11,251 bases of DNA from Clostridiales bacterium UBA4696 (lineage in GTDB: Bacteria > Bacillota > Clostridia > Oscillospirales > Oscillospiraceae): positions 1 through 11,251 of the forward strand of contig DHKK01000057.1 of assembly GCA_002404795.1 (NCBI GenBank), written 5' to 3'. Position numbers and translations under genes: made by a program. Shown piece by piece: positions 1-6,790 of this stretch; the stretch's first letter is position 1, and each line of letters begins with the position of its first letter. Under the pieces are notes generated by a model. The model ran no database searches and had not been told where the DNA came from. It saw only the letters and a list, made by a program, of their open reading frames with translations.

Positions 1-23
1 GCTCCCCTGAAAGGGGAGCCTTT
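1..23 (-). repeat. Partial copy of the GC-rich palindromic intergenic repeat
   Basis: Read on the minus strand this begins AAAGGCTCCCC and forms a perfect 7-bp hairpin with a 5-base loop (window positions 1-19). Those 19 bases are identical to 6544-6562 inside the repeat cluster between the two topoisomerase genes. It starts three bases after the TAA stop of the CapA-like gene, so the hairpin would form at the 3' end of that operon's transcript and could slow exonucleases or help termination. No U-tract can be judged because the window ends here. The rest of the unit (second hairpin and GAGAGGTT tail) lies outside the window. Confidence 0.8.
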
Positions 24-25
24 GG

Positions 26-1288
26 TTATCCGACGATATCCTCGTACAGAGTCTGCATGGCTTCGACGGTGCAGTCGGTGAAGCGGTTCTGGGCGGCGAG
101 CTCGGGGGTGTAGTCCTCCAGGAGCATGGGGCGGTAGTCATACCAGCCGGACGCCGGGTCGCGGAGGATGACGTTGATGGTGGGCTTCAGCTCGTATTCC
201 TCCACGCGTGCGCCGTCCTTGTCCTTAACGATCGTGACGCTCGCCATGCCGCCGAGCAGGTTGATCGTCTCCTTCTGGTGCGACAGGAAGTTGCCGAGGC
301 TGTAGTAGACCGGCACGTCCCGGCCGTCCGCGGCCGTGAGCAGGTCTGTCGGCTGCAGCGTGTGCGGGTGGCCGCCGATGATGAGATCCGCGCCCGCGTC
401 CGCCATCTCCTGCGCCCAGCGCAGCTGGCTCTCGTTTGGCGAAAGCTCGTCCTCCGTGCCCCAGTGGGGGAAGACGATGACGAAGTCGGCCTCCTGCTTT
501 GCCTGTGCGATGCGGCTGCAGACCGTGTCGGTGCTCGAGAGCATGTCCACCATCCAGCGCTTTTCGGGCATGGAGTTGTTGAGCCCGTAGGTGAAATTCA
601 GCATGGCGATGCGGATGCCGTTTTTCTCCACGATGGGGATCTTCGCGGCGTCGGCCTCCGAGTCGTGGATGCCGAGCGTCGTGATGTCGGGGTAATTTTC
701 GTGGAAGTAGCGGAGCGTGTCGGTGATGCCGGTCTCCTTTTTGTCGAAGCAGTGGTTCCCGGCGAAGGTCACCACGTTGAAGCCCGCGTCCGCCAGCGCG
801 TCGGCGACCTCAATGGGCGAGCCGAAGATCGGATAGCTCGCGATCAGCGACCGGTCCTGGACCAGAATGGTCTCCTGGTTGATGCAGGCGAGGTCGTACT
901 GCTGCACGATGGGGCGGATATCGTCAAAAAACGGGGTGAAGTCGTAGCCGCCTTCGGACGTCTCGGCGGACCAGTAGACGCAGTTGTGGATCAGGTCGTC
1001 GCCCACCGCCATCAGCGTGACGCGCGCGGGCTCCGGCTCGGCCGCAGGCTCCGAGACCGCCTCCGGCTGCGCGCCGGAGACGGTCTCTTCCGCGGTCTGC
1101 ACCGGCAGCTGCGCCGCGGCGGCCGGCTGGCCGGAGACGGCTGCCGCCGCCGGCCGTGCATCGGACTGCCGCGGCAGAAAGGCCTGCCGCACCACCCAGC
1201 TGCCGCCGAGAATGACGGCAGCCAGCAAAAGCAGGATCAGGATCAGACCCAGGGCAAAGGAGGGTTTTTTGTTCGGCTTCACGGACAT
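26..1288 (-). CDS. Membrane-anchored CapA-family (PGA_cap, metallophosphatase-like) protein
   Basis: A 420-residue protein. A single hydrophobic segment at about residues 11-33 after a Lys-rich start suggests a signal anchor with the rest outside the cell. An Ala/Pro/Glu-rich linker follows (about 40-88), then a CapA domain (about 89-370). Visible family motifs are GDDLIH (96-101), NQE (137-139), GNH (177-179), HWG (275-277), GGHPH (305-309) and SLGNF (330-334), the metal-binding pattern of the calcineurin-like CapA fold. CapA was first described in poly-gamma-glutamate capsule export, but many members occur without capB/capC, and none are seen here, so the substrate is unknown. The start is set at ATG 1288 because AAGGAA (1298-1303) lies nine bases upstream; a GTG at 1297 directly abuts that site and is unlikely. 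It is the last gene of a leftward operon, 39 bases after the hydrolase gene. Confidence 0.92.
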   Translation of the reverse strand: MSVKPNKKPSFALGLILILLLLAAVILGGSWVVRQAFLPRQSDARPAAAAVSGQPAAAAQLPVQTAEETVSGAQPEAVSEPAAEPEPARVTLMAVGDDLIHNCVYWSAETSEGGYDFTPFFDDIRPIVQQYDLACINQETILVQDRSLIASYPIFGSPIEVADALADAGFNVVTFAGNHCFDKKETGITDTLRYFHENYPDITTLGIHDSEADAAKIPIVEKNGIRIAMLNFTYGLNNSMPEKRWMVDMLSSTDTVCSRIAQAKQEADFVIVFPHWGTEDELSPNESQLRWAQEMADAGADLIIGGHPHTLQPTDLLTAADGRDVPVYYSLGNFLSHQKETINLLGGMASVTIVKDKDGARVEEYELKPTINVILRDPASGWYDYRPMLLEDYTPELAAQNRFTDCTVEAMQTLYEDIVG

Positions 1289-1327
1289 CGGATGCACTTC
1301 CTTTCTGTATGGCTGTGTCGGTTTGCC

Positions 1328-2689
1328 TTACTGTAAGATTCCGTATTCCGCCTTGACGGTCAGGATGCGCAGCACGCTCTCGTCGATGCGCGATTGCGTC
1401 AGCGTGCCGTCGGCCACGGCGGCCTTGACCGCGTCGAACGCAGCCTGCAGGTCGGACGGCATGAGGATCATGTCGCACCCGGCGGCAAGCGCCTGTACGG
1501 CGGCCTCGCCCGCGGAATAGTGGTCGGTGATGGAGGACATGGACTGCGAGTCGGTGATGATGACGTTCTGGTAGCCGAGCTTGTCTCGCAGGATGTCGGT
1601 CACGATGGCGGAGGAGAGATCGGCGGGCGTGTCGCTGCCGGTCACGTTCGGGTAGGACAGGTGCGTGACCATGACGAACGGGACGCTCCCTTCCTGCGCG
1701 ATGATCGACTGGAAGGGGACGAGGTCGCAGCTTTCCAGCTCCTCCAGCGTCTTTTCCACGATGGACGTGCCGTTGTGATCGTCGACCGTGGCGCTGCCGT
1801 AGCCGGGGAAGTGCTTGAGGCAGGAGACGATGCCCTCGGCCCGCAGGCTCTTGACGATGACGCCCGCGAGCGACGCGCACAGCTCCGGATCCGAGCCGAA
1901 CGAGCGGCTGCCGATCACGCTGTCAACGCCGGAGACGACGTCGCAGTCCGGCGCGAAGTCCAGATTGAAGCCGAGGCCGGTCAGATTGGCCGCGAGCGTC
2001 TGCCCGGCGGCATAGACCTGCGCGGGGTCGGCGCTCTGGCCGTAGGAACGCATGTCGGCGACCTTCGTGCCGCCCAGCGCCTCGTTCGCGCCGATGCGGC
2101 TGACCGTGCCGCCCTCCTCATCCACGCCCAGAAACAGCGGGATCTTCGCATACGACTGCGTGTTGGCGAGCAGCGCGGCGGCCTGCGCCCGGTCTTCGAG
2201 GTTCTTGGCAAAATAGACGATGCCGCCGACCGGGTACGTCTGCAAGGCGGCCTTGGTCGCCTCTCCAGCCACCGTAGCGGTATTGACATTCGTGATGGCC
2301 TCCGGCGTGACGAAGAACAGCTGCCAGAGCTTCTCGTCCTCCGTCATGGAGGCGAGAGCGGCCTGCGCGGTCTTCTGCGCGCCGGTGAGGGCCGTGTCGT
2401 CCGGTGCGGCGGGGTCTGCGGCGGGGTCGGACGGCTGCTCGCTGTCCGGCTGCTCCGGCTGCGCGGCCTCGGCCTGCTCGGGCAGCTCGCCCTCATACGG
2501 CGCTTCGCGCTCCGGCTCCACGGCGGTCTGCCCGGAGGAGAAGACGGAGTCGGTCTGGATGGTCTCGGCCTGCTGCGGCTGCTGCTTTTCCGGGAGCGTC
2601 TTCCAAAGAAGCACGCCTACACCGCCGAGCAGCGCGATGCAGAACAGGACGGCGAGAACGGCGGGTAATTTGCTGCGCGGGTGATCCAT
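1328..2689 (-). CDS. Membrane-anchored glycoside hydrolase family 3 (NagZ-like beta-N-acetylhexosaminidase)
   Basis: A 453-residue protein with an N-terminal hydrophobic anchor (about 9-28), a Gln/Glu/Pro/Ala-rich linker (about 32-105) and a GH3 catalytic barrel (about 108-450). Signature positions include VDEEGG (189-194), DFAPDCDV (244-251), KHFPGYG (292-298) with the Asp303-x-His305 dyad used as general acid/base in NagZ enzymes, and ITDS with Asp380 as the expected nucleophile. It has the short single-domain form of NagZ rather than the longer two-domain beta-glucosidases. The expected role is removal of N-acetylglucosamine from muropeptides or related wall glycans outside the membrane; the exact substrate is inferred. 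The start is ATG 2689: an in-frame extension to 2743 would overlap the upstream gene and lacks a site, whereas GTGAGGT (2700-2706) precedes 2689 and overlaps the upstream TGA, suggesting translational coupling. Confidence 0.93.
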   Translation of the reverse strand: MDHPRSKLPAVLAVLFCIALLGGVGVLLWKTLPEKQQPQQAETIQTDSVFSSGQTAVEPEREAPYEGELPEQAEAAQPEQPDSEQPSDPAADPAAPDDTALTGAQKTAQAALASMTEDEKLWQLFFVTPEAITNVNTATVAGEATKAALQTYPVGGIVYFAKNLEDRAQAAALLANTQSYAKIPLFLGVDEEGGTVSRIGANEALGGTKVADMRSYGQSADPAQVYAAGQTLAANLTGLGFNLDFAPDCDVVSGVDSVIGSRSFGSDPELCASLAGVIVKSLRAEGIVSCLKHFPGYGSATVDDHNGTSIVEKTLEELESCDLVPFQSIIAQEGSVPFVMVTHLSYPNVTGSDTPADLSSAIVTDILRDKLGYQNVIITDSQSMSSITDHYSAGEAAVQALAAGCDMILMPSDLQAAFDAVKAAVADGTLTQSRIDESVLRILTVKAEYGILQ

Positions 2690-2702
2690 AGAATGCGGTA
2701 CC

Positions 2703-4187
2703 TCACTTATGATAGAGCGTGTGCGACTGATAGACAGGCTCAAACGTGACGTTCATGCCCAGACGCTTGAACATGCCCTCGTCGACGGAGGACAAAATGA
2801 CGGACGAATGCACCTGGCTGCCGCGAAGCGAAGCCAGCGCCTCCATGGCCAGCTCCGCCGTCGGATTCGTGACGGCGCTGATGGACAGCGCGATGAGCAC
2901 CTCGTCGGTGTGCAGGCGAGGGTTGGAGTTGCCGAGATGCTCGATCTTCAGATGCTGGATGGGCGCGAGGACCATCGGGGAGATGAGGTTCACGCGGTCG
3001 TCGATCCCGGCGGAGAGCTTGATGGCGTTGAGCAGGGCGGCGCAGGACGCGCCCATGAGCCCGGAGGTCTTGCCGGTGACGATCCGGCCGTCCGGCAGCT
3101 CGATGGCGGCGGCGGGCGCGCCGGTCTCGGCGGCCTTGGCCCGGGCGGCGGGGACGGTCTTACGCATGCTGACGTCCAGATGCAGGGAGTTCATGAGCAT
3201 TTCCTGCTTGCGCAGCTCCTCGGGCATGGCGATGCCCTTCTTGACGGCGCAGGCGGAGGCAAAGTAGCGGCGGATGATCTCCTGATACGACGCCTCGCGG
3301 CAGACCTCGTCGTCGCAGATGGCGAAGCCCGCCATGTTGACGCCCATGTCCGTCGGGCTCTTGTACGGGCACTCGCCGAAGATGGAGCGGAAGATCGTCT
3401 CAAGGACCGGATAGATCTCGATATCGCGGTTGTAGTTGACCGTCGTCTCGCCGTAGGCCTCGAGATGGAAGGGGTCGATCATGTTGACGTCGGCCAGATC
3501 CGCCGTCGCCGCCTCATAGGCGAGGTTGACCGGGTGCTTGAGCGGGAGATTCCAGATCGGGAACGTCTCATACTTGGCGTATCCCGCATTTACGCCGCGC
3601 TTGTGCTCCTGATACAGCTGGCTGAGGCAGGTGGCCATCTTGCCCGAACCGGGGCCCGGCGCGGTCACGATGACGATGGGGCGGCTGGTCTCGATATACT
3701 CGTTTTTGCCGTAGCCGTCGTCGGAGACGATGAGGCTGATGTTCGAGGGGTAGTCCGCGATGGGGTAGTGGCGGTAGACCTTCACGCCCAGCGCCTCCAG
3801 CTTGCGCTGGAACAGGTCGGCCGCGTGCTGCCCGGCGTACTGCGTGATGACGACGCTGCCGACGTACAGCCCGATGGAGCGGAAGGTATCGATCAGCCGC
3901 ATCACGTCCAGATCGTAGGTGATGCCGAGATCGCCCCGGCGCTTGTTCATCTCGATGTGGGCCGCGTTGATGGCGATGACGATCTCCGCCTGATCCTTGA
4001 GCTGCAGCAGCACCTTCATCTTGCTGTCCGGCAGGAAGCCCGGCAGCACGCGCGAGGCGTGGTAATCGTCAAACAGCTTGCCGCCGAATTCCAGATAGAG
4101 CTTGCCGCCGAAGGTGTGCACGCGCTCGAGGATGCGCTCAGACTGCAGACGCAGATATTTTTCAAGATCAAATCCGATTTTTGCCAT
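2703..4187 (-). CDS. DUF1846 family protein
   Basis: A 494-residue cytoplasmic protein recognised as a full-length member of the DUF1846 family, which is common in Firmicutes and Actinobacteria and has no firm biochemical role. It starts MAKIGFDLEKYL and has a phosphate-binding-loop-like stretch APGPGSGK at 176-183 inside an alternating strand/helix region, which hints at nucleotide or phosphate binding but is not proof. The conserved segments PIWNLPLKHPVN (210-221) and PYKSPTDMGVNMAGFAI (274-290) are family-like. No signal peptide or membrane segment is seen, unlike the two genes downstream. It is the first gene of the leftward operon, with a putative promoter at 4248-4276 and an AGGA about 13 bases before the ATG, a rather long spacing. 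Its stop codon overlaps the ribosome-binding site of the hydrolase gene. The function remains unknown. Confidence 0.92.
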   Translation of the reverse strand: MAKIGFDLEKYLRLQSERILERVHTFGGKLYLEFGGKLFDDYHASRVLPGFLPDSKMKVLLQLKDQAEIVIAINAAHIEMNKRRGDLGITYDLDVMRLIDTFRSIGLYVGSVVITQYAGQHAADLFQRKLEALGVKVYRHYPIADYPSNISLIVSDDGYGKNEYIETSRPIVIVTAPGPGSGKMATCLSQLYQEHKRGVNAGYAKYETFPIWNLPLKHPVNLAYEAATADLADVNMIDPFHLEAYGETTVNYNRDIEIYPVLETIFRSIFGECPYKSPTDMGVNMAGFAICDDEVCREASYQEIIRRYFASACAVKKGIAMPEELRKQEMLMNSLHLDVSMRKTVPAARAKAAETGAPAAAIELPDGRIVTGKTSGLMGASCAALLNAIKLSAGIDDRVNLISPMVLAPIQHLKIEHLGNSNPRLHTDEVLIALSISAVTNPTAELAMEALASLRGSQVHSSVILSSVDEGMFKRLGMNVTFEPVYQSHTLYHK

Positions 4188-4247
4188 AATGATGTTCTTT
4201 TCCTTTTCTTCGTAGTTGCATACATAGCTGATATTCGTTCACTATAA

Positions 4248-4276
4248 ATGATACCGCGAATCGCGCCGGACTGCAA
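4248..4276 (-). promoter_or_regulatory. Putative sigma-A promoter of the leftward operon
   Basis: On the minus strand a TTGCAG box (4276-4271) is followed by exactly 17 bases and TATCAT (4253-4248). It lies about 60 bases upstream of the DUF1846 start. The spacer contains the short palindrome CGCG-AAT-CGCG (read on the plus strand near 4256-4266), a possible operator. It was identified by eye from the consensus; both boxes deviate moderately from TTGACA/TATAAT. Confidence 0.5.
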
Positions 4277-4324
4277 CCGTCTGCCGGGGAAAAAATAGAC
4301 CAAACTTTCCATCTCCTTTTTGAG

Positions 4325-4359
4325 AGGTTTCGACAACTCCCCGCCGGAAGCGGAAACCT
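4325..4359. promoter_or_regulatory. Inverted repeat next to the rightward -35 box
   Basis: AGGTTTC (4325-4331) is matched by GAAACCT (4353-4359), a 7-bp inverted repeat with an inner CCGC/GCGG match. Its right arm touches the -35 box of the rightward promoter. It could be a repressor or activator site, or simply chance; no known operator is recognised. Confidence 0.3.
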
Positions 4360-4387
4360 TGACTTTGGCTGGGAAAGAAAGTATAGT
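4359..4387 (+). promoter_or_regulatory. Putative sigma-A promoter of the topoisomerase genes
   Basis: TTGACT (4359-4364), then 17 bases, then TATAGT (4382-4387); a second box TATAAT overlaps at 4387-4392 but would give a 22-base spacer. Transcription would start near 4394, leaving a leader of about 53 bases. The leader holds a perfect 5-bp hairpin TGGGC-CATTC-GCCCA (4401-4415). The gene's ribosome-binding site is GTGAGGAA (4435-4442). This is the AT-rich minimum of the region. Confidence 0.65.
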
Positions 4388-4447
4388 ATAATCAATATAG
4401 TGGGCCATTCGCCCAACTTACAGCACGAAATATTGTGAGGAATCCGC

Positions 4448-6427
4448 ATGAAACAACAAAAAGCCTACGGAAACGAGTCCATCTCGTCTTTGAAGGGCGC
4501 GGACCGCGTCCGGCTGCGGCCGGCGGTCATCTTCGGCTCCGACGGCCTCGAGGGCTGCGAGCACGCCGTCTTTGAGATCCTCTCCAACGCCATCGACGAG
4601 GCGCGCGAGGGCTACGGCAAACAGATCCTGGTCACCCGCTTTGCCGACCATTCCATCGAGGTCGAGGACTTCGGCCGCGGCTGTCCCGTCGACTGGAACG
4701 AAAAAGAGGGCCGCTACAACTGGGAGCTCGTCTTCTGCGAGCTCTACGCGGGCGGCAAGTATCAGAACAATACCGGCGGCGATTACGAATTCTCCCTCGG
4801 CCTCAACGGCCTCGGCGCGTGCGCCACGCAGTATTCTTCGGAATACTTTGACGTTACCGTCCGCCGCGACGGCTATAAATACACCCTCCACTTTGAAAAG
4901 GGCGAGCTCGTCGGCAAGATGAAAAAGGAACCGACCGACCGCAAGACCACCGGCTCCGTCTTCCGATGGAAGCCCGATCTCGAGGTCTTCACCGACATCG
5001 ATATCCCGAAGGAGTACTTCGAGGACATCCTCAAGCGTCAGGCCGTCGTCAACGCGGGCGTGACGTTTACCTTCCGCAACGAGGAAGACGGGAAATTCAC
5101 GAAGACCGACTACTGCTATCCCAACGGGATCCTGGATTATGTCAACGAGATCGCGGGCGAGCAGACGCTCACCATGCCGCAGTTCTGGCAGGCCGAGCGC
5201 AAGGGCCGCGACCGCGAGGACAAGCCCGAGTACAAGGTCCGCATCTCTGCCGCCCTGTGCTTCTCCAACCGCGTCAGCCGCCTGGAGTATTACCACAACT
5301 CCTCCTGGCTCGAGCACGGCGGCGCGCCGGAAAAGGCCGTCAAAAACGCCTTTGTCTACGCCATCGACGCCTACTGTAAGCAGGCGGGCAAATATACCAA
5401 GGGCGAGTCGAAGATCACCTTCCAGGACGTGGCCGACTGCCTCGTCCTCGTGACGAACTGCTTCTCCACGCAGACCTCCTACGAGAACCAGACCAAAAAG
5501 GCCATCACGAATAAATTCGTGCAGGACGCCATGACCGAATTCTTCCGCGACCGCCTGCACGTTTACTTCATCGAAAACAAGCAGGAGGCCGACCGCATCG
5601 CCGATCAGGTCCTCGTCAACAAGCGGAGCCGCGAATCGGCCGAAAAGGCCCGGCTGAACATCAAAAAGAAGCTGACTGGCAGTCTCGATATCGCCAACCG
5701 CGTGCAGAAGTTCGTCGACTGCCGCACAAAGGACGTGTCGAAGCGCGAGATCTATATCGTCGAGGGCGATTCCGCGCTCGGCTCCGTCAAGCTCTCGCGC
5801 GATGCGGAGTTTCAGGGCATCATGCCCGTCCGCGGCAAGATCCTCAACTGCCTGAAGGCTGATTACGAGCGCATTTTCAAATCCGACATCATCACCGACC
5901 TCATCCGCGTGCTCGGCTGCGGCGTAGAGGTGCAGACGAAGAAGACGAAGGACCTCTCCGCATTCGACCTTGAGAACCTCCGCTGGAACAAGGTCATCAT
6001 CTGCACCGATGCCGATGTCGACGGCTACCAGATCCGCACGCTGATTTTGACCATGATCTACCGGCTCTGCCCGACGCTCATTCAGGAGGGCTACGTCTAT
6101 ATCGCGGAGTCGCCCCTCTATGAGATCACCTGCAAGGACAAGACGTGGTTCGCCTACACCGACGCGGAGAAAACCGAGATCGTCAAGAAGCTCGAGGGCA
6201 AAAAGCTCTCCATCAACCGCTCCAAGGGCCTCGGCGAAAACGACCCCGAGATGATGTGGATGACCACCATGAACCCTGCCACCCGCCGCCTCATCAAGGT
6301 CATGCCCGAGGACATGGAACGCACCATGCAGGTCTTCGACCTCCTCCTCGGCGACAACCTCCAGGGCCGCAAAGACCACATCGCCGAAAACGGCTACAAA
6401 TACCTCGACCAGCTGGACGTGTCGTGA
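4448..6427 (+). CDS. parE: Type IIA topoisomerase ATPase subunit (ParE/GyrB-like, divergent)
   Basis: A 659-residue subunit that binds ATP and, with the A subunit at 6791, passes one DNA duplex through another. The GHKL ATPase domain (about 1-205) keeps Glu43, Asn47, Asp50 and Asp74-Phe-Gly-Arg-Gly, equivalent to E. coli GyrB E42, N46, D49 and D73-G77. The transducer domain keeps Gln348-Thr-Lys350 (K337 equivalent). The TOPRIM domain keeps EGDS (439-442) and DADVD (521-525) for magnesium, and a KGLGE segment (593-597) lies near the C-terminus. It lacks the large insertion of E. coli GyrB, as is usual in Gram-positives. Several signature loops are unusual: RPGMYIG reads RPAVIFG, SGGLHGVG reads SLGLNGLG, and GGTH reads GGAP. 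Arg462 matches E. coli GyrB Lys447, a change often seen in ParE. Family assignment is firm; parE rather than a second gyrB rests on the partner lacking a GyrA box. Confidence 0.92.
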   Translation: MKQQKAYGNESISSLKGADRVRLRPAVIFGSDGLEGCEHAVFEILSNAIDEAREGYGKQILVTRFADHSIEVEDFGRGCPVDWNEKEGRYNWELVFCELYAGGKYQNNTGGDYEFSLGLNGLGACATQYSSEYFDVTVRRDGYKYTLHFEKGELVGKMKKEPTDRKTTGSVFRWKPDLEVFTDIDIPKEYFEDILKRQAVVNAGVTFTFRNEEDGKFTKTDYCYPNGILDYVNEIAGEQTLTMPQFWQAERKGRDREDKPEYKVRISAALCFSNRVSRLEYYHNSSWLEHGGAPEKAVKNAFVYAIDAYCKQAGKYTKGESKITFQDVADCLVLVTNCFSTQTSYENQTKKAITNKFVQDAMTEFFRDRLHVYFIENKQEADRIADQVLVNKRSRESAEKARLNIKKKLTGSLDIANRVQKFVDCRTKDVSKREIYIVEGDSALGSVKLSRDAEFQGIMPVRGKILNCLKADYERIFKSDIITDLIRVLGCGVEVQTKKTKDLSAFDLENLRWNKVIICTDADVDGYQIRTLILTMIYRLCPTLIQEGYVYIAESPLYEITCKDKTWFAYTDAEKTEIVKKLEGKKLSINRSKGLGENDPEMMWMTTMNPATRRLIKVMPEDMERTMQVFDLLLGDNLQGRKDHIAENGYKYLDQLDVS

Positions 6428-6440
6428 AGCCTTGGTGTGT

Positions 6441-6503
6441 GCGCAAATCCAAAGCCTCCCCTCTCAGGGGAGGTGGCTCGGCGGAGCCGAGACGGAGAGG
6501 TTG
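6441..6503 (+). repeat. Repeat unit 1
   Basis: Hairpin one is CCTCCCC-TCTCA-GGGGAGG (6455-6473, 7 bp). Hairpin two is GGCTC-GGCG-GAGCC (6475-6488). The tail reads CGGAGAGGTTG. The lead-in GCGCAAATCC matches that of unit 4 with two changes. Confidence 0.8.
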
Positions 6504-6520
6504 CAGCAAATTTGCGACGA

Positions 6521-6563
6521 CCTCTCAGTCAGCTGCGCTGACAGCTCCCCTGAAAGGGGAGCC
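6521..6563 (-). repeat. Repeat unit 2
   Basis: Read on the minus strand: hairpin one is GCTCCCC-TTTCA-GGGGAGC (7 bp, identical to the copy at the window start). Hairpin two is GTCAGC-GCA-GCTGAC (6528-6542), followed by TGAGAGG. Positions 6524-6544 match the repeat at 11231-11251 on the opposite strand at 20 of 21 bases. Confidence 0.8.
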
Positions 6564-6582
6564 ATGTCCGCTGCGGCGGGCT

Positions 6583-6627
6583 AACCCCTCAGGCCCTTCG
6601 GGCCAGCTCCCCTTGACAAGGGGAGCC
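6583..6627 (-). repeat. Repeat unit 3
   Basis: Read on the minus strand: hairpin one is GCTCCCCTT-GTC-AAGGGGAGC (6606-6626, 9 bp). Hairpin two is GGCCC-GAA-GGGCC (6592-6604), followed by TGAGGGGTT. A further hairpin CTTGCG-TTTG-CGCAAG (6627-6642) bridges it to unit 4. Confidence 0.8.
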
Positions 6628-6635
6628 TTGCGTTT

Positions 6636-6698
6636 GCGCAAGCCCAAAGCCTCCCCTTGTTAAGGGGAGGTGCCGAACGAAGTGAGGCGGAGAGGTTC
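6636..6698 (+). repeat. Repeat unit 4
   Basis: Hairpin one is CCTCCCCTT-GTT-AAGGGGAGG (6650-6670, 9 bp). The second element is weaker here: GCC and GGC flank GAACGAAGTGA. The tail reads GCGGAGAGGTTC. It is followed by a short hairpin TTCCG-TCTG-CGGAA (6696-6709). Confidence 0.75.
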
Positions 6699-6790
6699 CG
6701 TCTGCGGAATCTGCTCCGTCTGGGGTGCGCCCAATATGACCCAGAATTCCCGGCGGTCTCCGGCCGCCAGACAATAAGGAACGAATCACT
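6699..6790 (+). other. Leader of the ParC-like gene
   Basis: These 92 bases between the repeat cluster and the start codon contain a hairpin GGCGG-N7-CCGCC (6752-6768) and an AAGGA ribosome-binding site (6776-6780) ten bases before the ATG. No convincing promoter is seen: TATGAC at 6735 has no matching -35 box. The A-subunit gene is therefore probably read through from the B-subunit promoter or uses a promoter I cannot recognise. Confidence 0.4.

Larger units (their letters stand above)
6441..6698. repeat. Cluster of four palindromic intergenic repeat units
   Basis: The 363-base gap between the two topoisomerase genes is largely filled by four related units, oriented plus, minus, minus, plus. 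Each has a first hairpin built on (G)CTCCCC/GGGGAG, then TG, a second hairpin of variable sequence, and a GAGAGGTT-like or GAGGGGTT tail. The outer units share a lead-in GCGCAA-NN-CCAAAGCC. The first two units meet tail to tail and form a larger near-palindrome centred on GCAAATTTGC. No open reading frame here is convincing. The layout resembles REP/BIME or short MITE-like intergenic repeats; no transposase and no clear target duplication are seen. Confidence 0.85.

Noticed and set aside
1286..1297. GTG at 1297 as start of the CapA-type gene
   Set aside because: The AAGGAA site touches this codon directly; the in-frame ATG at 1288 has normal nine-base spacing.
2208..2260. The 291-305 region of the GH3 protein as a broken active site because GHG reads GYG
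   Set aside because: KHFPGYG variants with a following Asp-x-His are familiar in clostridial NagZ-like proteins; the dyad and nucleophile are present. The nominal span given here is only a locator within the gene.
278..4247. Several plus-strand open frames opposite the leftward operon (for example 278-1336, 1394-2668, 2709-4247)
   Set aside because: All are antisense shadows of the CapA, GH3 and DUF1846 genes and show no domain of their own.
4859..4960. Loss of aminocoumarin contact residues in the ParE-like subunit
   Set aside because: On careful alignment to E. coli GyrB, Asp73, Arg76 and Arg136 are kept (Asp74, Arg77, Arg140); only Thr165 becomes Ser170, a mild change.
4418..6379. Open frame of about 650 codons antisense to the ParE-like gene
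   Set aside because: It mirrors the codon periodicity of a GC-rich gene on the other strand, has Leu/Val/Asp/Glu-rich composition without recognisable domains, and the plus strand encodes an unmistakable topoisomerase.
6613..6641. TTGACA at 6613-6618 as a promoter -35 box for the ParC-like gene
   Set aside because: It lies in the loop and arms of repeat unit 3, and 17 bases downstream the sequence is GCGCAA rather than a -10 box.
6441..6698. CRISPR array
   Set aside because: Units are in mixed orientation, of variable length and with palindromic cores; there are no equal-length spacers between identical direct repeats.
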